64,000 nucleotides of DNA, taken from contig NZ_LMDE01000013.1 of NCBI RefSeq assembly GCF_001425025.1, positions 225,186 through 289,185 on the forward strand. The letters are read 5' to 3'. A program made the position numbers and the translations under genes. The notes below the pieces were generated by a model. It was not told the origin of the DNA. It did not search any database and saw only the letters and a program-made list of their open reading frames with translations. The DNA is from Nocardioides sp. Root122. Its GTDB lineage: Bacteria > Actinomycetota > Actinomycetes > Propionibacteriales > Nocardioidaceae. This document shows, one piece after another, positions 61,170-64,000 of this stretch. Within the stretch, counting starts at the first letter, position 1; every line of letters starts with the position of its first letter.

Positions 61170-62885
61170 TCAGAAGGCGATGTTGAGGACGATGACCATC
61201 GCGAGTGCGATGCCGGCGAGCGGGACCGTGCGGCGGTACCACGGCATGGAGGCCTCCTCCGGGTCCGTGCGGTCCTCGCGCGGCGTCTCGGAGTAGACGA
61301 GTCCGCGGAGCTCGGAGGCAGGCTTCGGCTCGGTCACGAGCGAGACGACCACGCTGAGGACGATGTCGACGACGAAGGCGGTGGACGCGGCGAGGAACGC
61401 GGCTCCCTGACCGGGCAGGTCGATCACCCCGGCCGCGGCGAGGCGGTCGATCGCGATGGCCGACAGCGTGCCGGCGACCAGGCCGACCCAGCCGGCGGTC
61501 GGGGTCATCCGCTTCCAGAACATGCCGAGGATGAAGGTGGCGAACAGCGGCGCGTTGAAGAACCCGAACAGCGTCTGGAGGTAGTTCATGACGTTGTCGT
61601 AGCCCATCGCGATCTGGGCGGTGAAGATCGCGATGACGGTCGCCGCGACGGTCGCGAGGCGGCCGATGCGCAGGTAGTAGTCGTCGGTGTGGTCCTTGCG
61701 GATGTAGCGCTGCCACAGGTCGTAGGAGAAGACGGTGTTGAAGGCGGAGATGTTGGCCGCCATGCCGGCCATGAAGGCGGCGAGCAGGCCGGCGATCGCC
61801 AGGCCGAGCAGGCCGTTGGGCAGCACGTCGCGCATCAGCAGGAGGAGCGCGTCGTTGTAGGCCACCCCGTCGCCGGAGGCACCGCCCGCGGGGCTGCCGC
61901 CGTTCTTGAGGTCGATCATCTCCTGCACGAGGACCGCCGAGATCATGCCGGGGATGATCACGATGAACGGCACGAACATCTTCGGGAAGGCGCCGATCAC
62001 CGGCGTCTTGCGGGCCGACGAGATGGAGTCCGAGGCCATCGCGCGCTGCACCTCGACGAAGTTCGTCGTCCAGTAGCCGAAGGAGAGCACGAACCCGAGG
62101 CCGAAGACGATGCCGATCACCGAGAGGAGCGGCGAGTCGAAGCCCGACAGCGCCTGGCCCGGCCAGGACTCGAGCTGCTGCGCGGCCGGGGCCACGGCGG
62201 CGTCGGCCGGAGCCTTGTCGGCGGCCGCGGTGATCTTGTCGGTGAGCCCGTCCCAGCCACCGACGCGGTGCAGTCCGATCAGCGTCAGCGGCAGCAGCGA
62301 GGCGACGATGACGAAGAACTGGAGGACCTCGTTGTAGATCGCCGCGCTGAGGCCGCCGAGCGTGATGTAGGACAGCACGATCAGGCCGGCGACGACGAGG
62401 GCGACCCAGATCGGCCAGCCCAGCAGGGCGTGCACGATGCCGGCGAGCAGCGCGAGGTTGACGCCGGCGATGAGCAGCTGGGCGACGGCGAAGCTGATCG
62501 CGTTCACCAGGTGGGCGCCGGTGCCGAACCGCTTGAACATGAACTCGGGGACCGAGCGGACCTTGGAGCCGTAGTAGAACGGCATCATCACGACGCCGAG
62601 GAACAGCATCGCCGGCACGGCACCGACCCAGAAGTAGTGCACCGTCGGCAGGCCGATCTCGGCACCGTTGGCGGACATGCCCATGATCTCGACGGCGCCG
62701 AGGTTGGCGGAGATGAACGCCAGGCCCGTCACCCACGCCGGGAGCGAACGCCCCGAGAGGAAGAAGTCGATCGAGTCCGAGACCGACCGGCGCGCCATCA
62801 CGCCGATGCCGAGGACGAAGCCGAAGTAGATCGCGACGAGCAGGTAGTCCAGCCAGGATGCGTCGATCAGGGTGTCGGACGACAC
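61170..62885 (-). CDS. Sodium:solute symporter (SSS family)
   Basis: A 571-residue Na+-coupled transporter with about 13-14 membrane helices. Family motifs: FISANLGAVEIMGMSANGAE near the second helix region (about 66-85), an LLIAGVNLALLAG helix and a late SYDLWQRYIRKDH loop (about 385-397). GTG 62885 with GGGAGGT 5 bases upstream is preferred over the frame start at 62933. It heads the purine train, so urate, allantoin or xanthine are plausible substrates, but sequence alone does not fix it; SSS members also carry sugars and amino acids. Confidence 0.9.
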   Translation of the reverse strand: MSSDTLIDASWLDYLLVAIYFGFVLGIGVMARRSVSDSIDFFLSGRSLPAWVTGLAFISANLGAVEIMGMSANGAEIGLPTVHYFWVGAVPAMLFLGVVMMPFYYGSKVRSVPEFMFKRFGTGAHLVNAISFAVAQLLIAGVNLALLAGIVHALLGWPIWVALVVAGLIVLSYITLGGLSAAIYNEVLQFFVIVASLLPLTLIGLHRVGGWDGLTDKITAAADKAPADAAVAPAAQQLESWPGQALSGFDSPLLSVIGIVFGLGFVLSFGYWTTNFVEVQRAMASDSISSARKTPVIGAFPKMFVPFIVIIPGMISAVLVQEMIDLKNGGSPAGGASGDGVAYNDALLLLMRDVLPNGLLGLAIAGLLAAFMAGMAANISAFNTVFSYDLWQRYIRKDHTDDYYLRIGRLATVAATVIAIFTAQIAMGYDNVMNYLQTLFGFFNAPLFATFILGMFWKRMTPTAGWVGLVAGTLSAIAIDRLAAAGVIDLPGQGAAFLAASTAFVVDIVLSVVVSLVTEPKPASELRGLVYSETPREDRTDPEEASMPWYRRTVPLAGIALAMVIVLNIAF

Positions 62886-62975
62886 GCGTACCTCCCGAGG
62901 GTGGGGGCGGGATTCAGTTGGGCCACCCGACAACCTAGACCCGCCGACCGCTGCGCGCGACCACCCCTCCGGGCG

Positions 62976-63359
62976 TCACTCGCCGACGACCACCTCGACC
63001 TCGACCCCCTCGGAGCTCTCGAGGTAGAGCGCGACGTGCCCGTCCCCTCCGGCATGCGGGTAGCGGTCGGCGTACAGCTCGTGCCAGCCGTGCTCCGTCG
63101 ACTCCGCGCGCATCCGGTCGAGCCCCTCGCGCGTCGTCACGACCATCGCGAGGTGGTTGATGCCGGGCAGCAGCCGGTCGTGCGCGCCGTGCTGGTCCGG
63201 CGAGTGCTCCATGAAGAGGTACGTCCCGTCGTCGTGCACCCACGACACCGTGCCGGCCTCGCGCTGCCAGCCGCACCACCCCAACAACCACCCCCACTCC
63301 CCCTCGGCCCTCTCGACGTCGTCGACCCACAGGTCGAGGTGGTGGATCGCTCGAGACAT
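62976..63359 (-). CDS. VOC (glyoxalase/bleomycin resistance) family protein
   Basis: A 127-residue protein with a beta-alpha-beta-beta-beta unit of VOC type, starting AIHHLDLWVDDVERAEGEWG (metal-type His at about 6-7), GTYLFMEHSP, LPGINHLAMVV (His) and a final ALYLESSEGVEVEVVV strand. Likely metal-dependent, reaction unknown. ATG 63359, four bases after the NUDIX stop, so the two may be coupled. The SSS symporter gene follows after 90 bases on the same strand. Confidence 0.82.
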   Translation of the reverse strand: MSRAIHHLDLWVDDVERAEGEWGWLLGWCGWQREAGTVSWVHDDGTYLFMEHSPDQHGAHDRLLPGINHLAMVVTTREGLDRMRAESTEHGWHELYADRYPHAGGDGHVALYLESSEGVEVEVVVGE

Positions 63360-63363
63360 GCCG

Positions 63364-63804
63364 TCACCGTAGCCGCGCCCGCGCGGCTCCAGCCGCGCCG
63401 AGCGGGAACAGCGGCAGCGGCTCGGCCGCGTCATCGAAGGGCCGCCACACCACGGGTACGACGTTCCCGTCCGCCTCGGTCAACGTCGCACCCTCGCGCG
63501 CGGGCTCAGGATCGAGCCGGCCCGTGTAGACGAAGACGACCTCGTGCCCCAGCTCGCCGTCCAGCCGGTAGATGTTCTCGATCGTGCTCACGAGCACCAG
63601 GTCCTCGACCGAGGCCCCGAGCTCCTCACGCACCTCCCGGACGATGCACTCCCGGTGCGTCTCCCCGAGCTCGACGTTCCCGCCGATCAGCCGATGGAAG
63701 CCGTGGGGGTTCTCGGCCGTCGGCGGCAGGACGCTCACGGCATGCGTCCGCCCCTCAGCGTCCGGCGCCACCAGCATCGCCTTCACTCGTATCACCCCAG
63801 CCAT
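63364..63804 (-). CDS. NUDIX hydrolase
   Basis: A 146-residue NUDIX protein. The box lies about 40-62: GGNVELGETHRECIVREV followed by REELGA, matching Gx5Ex7REUxEEXGU with all acidic residues in place. It therefore should hydrolyse a nucleoside-diphosphate derivative; the exact substrate is not readable. The ATG at 63804 has GGAGGG 8 bases upstream; the open frame to 63945 runs into the repeat and is not coding in character. Confidence 0.88.
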   Translation of the reverse strand: MAGVIRVKAMLVAPDAEGRTHAVSVLPPTAENPHGFHRLIGGNVELGETHRECIVREVREELGASVEDLVLVSTIENIYRLDGELGHEVVFVYTGRLDPEPAREGATLTEADGNVVPVVWRPFDDAAEPLPLFPLGAAGAARARLR

Positions 63805-63901
63805 CCTCCGACCCTCCCAGATCCACCGCCCCGCCGCTGGCGCGAGGCCCGCGTTGCTCGAGGAGGGACGCAGTCCCGTCACGAGACCCCCCATCCCATC
63901 C

Positions 63902-63940
63902 CCCTCGGTGGTCGAGGTGCGAGCGCCAGCGAGCCTCGAG
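63902..63940. repeat. REP-like unit, copy A
   Basis: A 39-base unit starting CCCTCGGTGG and ending GCGAGCCTCGAG. It matches copy B (63962-64000) at 37 of 39 positions; the offset is 60 bases. It contains a self-complementary core (GAGGTGCGAG ... and CGAGCCTCG). Located just beyond the 5' end of the NUDIX gene. Confidence 0.75.
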
Positions 63941-63961
63941 ACCACGCCTGCCCCCTGTCAA

Positions 63962-64000
63962 CCCTCGGTGGTTGAGGTGCGAGCGCCAGCGAGCCTCGAA
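63962..64000. repeat. REP-like unit, copy B, runs to the window edge
   Basis: Second copy of the unit, in the same direction as copy A, and the reverse complement of the element at 16379-16417 with a 2-base to 3-base change in the centre. The window ends inside or at the end of it, so its right border is not seen. Confidence 0.75.

Noticed and set aside
62886..62975. A GTTGTC...CAAC motif upstream of the symporter as a match to the site upstream of xdhA
   Set aside because: Spacing and inner bases differ; only four-base arms match, which is expected by chance.

Overview
The window is about 72 percent GC and gene-dense on both strands. It uses many GTG starts, overlapping ATGA/GTGA junctions and strong GC at third codon positions. 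The gene content (perM, F420-type oxidoreductase, PspC-type sensor kinase, MpaB-like oxygenase) and the order uvrD/pcrA, M23 peptidase, sucC-sucD, perM, purN, purH match the conserved Rv0949-Rv0957 block of Mycobacterium tuberculosis. It is therefore an actinobacterial chromosome. Gene families and a REP-like repeat of the kind I associate with Nocardioides suggest Nocardioidaceae, but genus is an inference. I see no tRNA, rRNA, CRISPR array, insertion sequence or phage gene. No stretch over 300 bases lacks a gene.

Region 1 (1-16.4 kb), core metabolism: the 3' part of malate dehydrogenase, then on the minus strand DUF3017, folD, an MFS exporter behind a perfect 28-bp palindrome, and the run perM-yibE-purN-purH. 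A ZTP (pfl) riboswitch lies between purN and purH, so purine synthesis senses 10-formyl-THF shortage. Divergent from perM are a membrane-anchored sigma-like protein and a duplicated-domain lipoprotein. sucCD, a photolyase and an M23 peptidase follow.

Region 2 (16.4-31.9 kb), housekeeping, signalling and transport: PcrA helicase, a universal stress protein coupled to an APC permease, a LiaFSR-like envelope-stress set (PspC-kinase and LuxR regulator, divergent from a PspC/LiaF-like protein), a class V aminotransferase, a GDPD, a YbaK-type deacylase, and a heterodimeric ABC exporter in which one of the two ATP sites has lost both of its defining motifs.

Region 3 (32-46.6 kb), lipid-type and miscellaneous genes: an EVE protein followed by a TetR-type operator and an LLM oxidoreductase / MpaB-like / unknown / acyl-CoA dehydrogenase run; a hydrolase, an amphi-Trp protein, a pentapeptide-DinB protein, a phosphodiesterase, an acyl-CoA synthetase coupled to a second GDPD, and an MMPL transporter. 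Three long intergenic inverted repeats lie here.

Region 4 (46.6-62.9 kb), purine catabolism: a second-type methionine aminopeptidase with a lipoprotein, malate synthase on the plus strand, then a nearly continuous minus-strand gene train: SSS symporter, small membrane protein, DUF6986 aldolase-like protein, uricase, OHCU decarboxylase, HIU hydrolase, allantoinase, ureidoglycine aminohydrolase, xanthine dehydrogenase A-B-C and guanine deaminase. Together these take guanine/xanthine through urate and allantoin towards glyoxylate, which malate synthase can use. Allantoate amidohydrolase and a ureidoglycolate-processing enzyme are not in the window. VOC and NUDIX genes and two repeat copies close the window.
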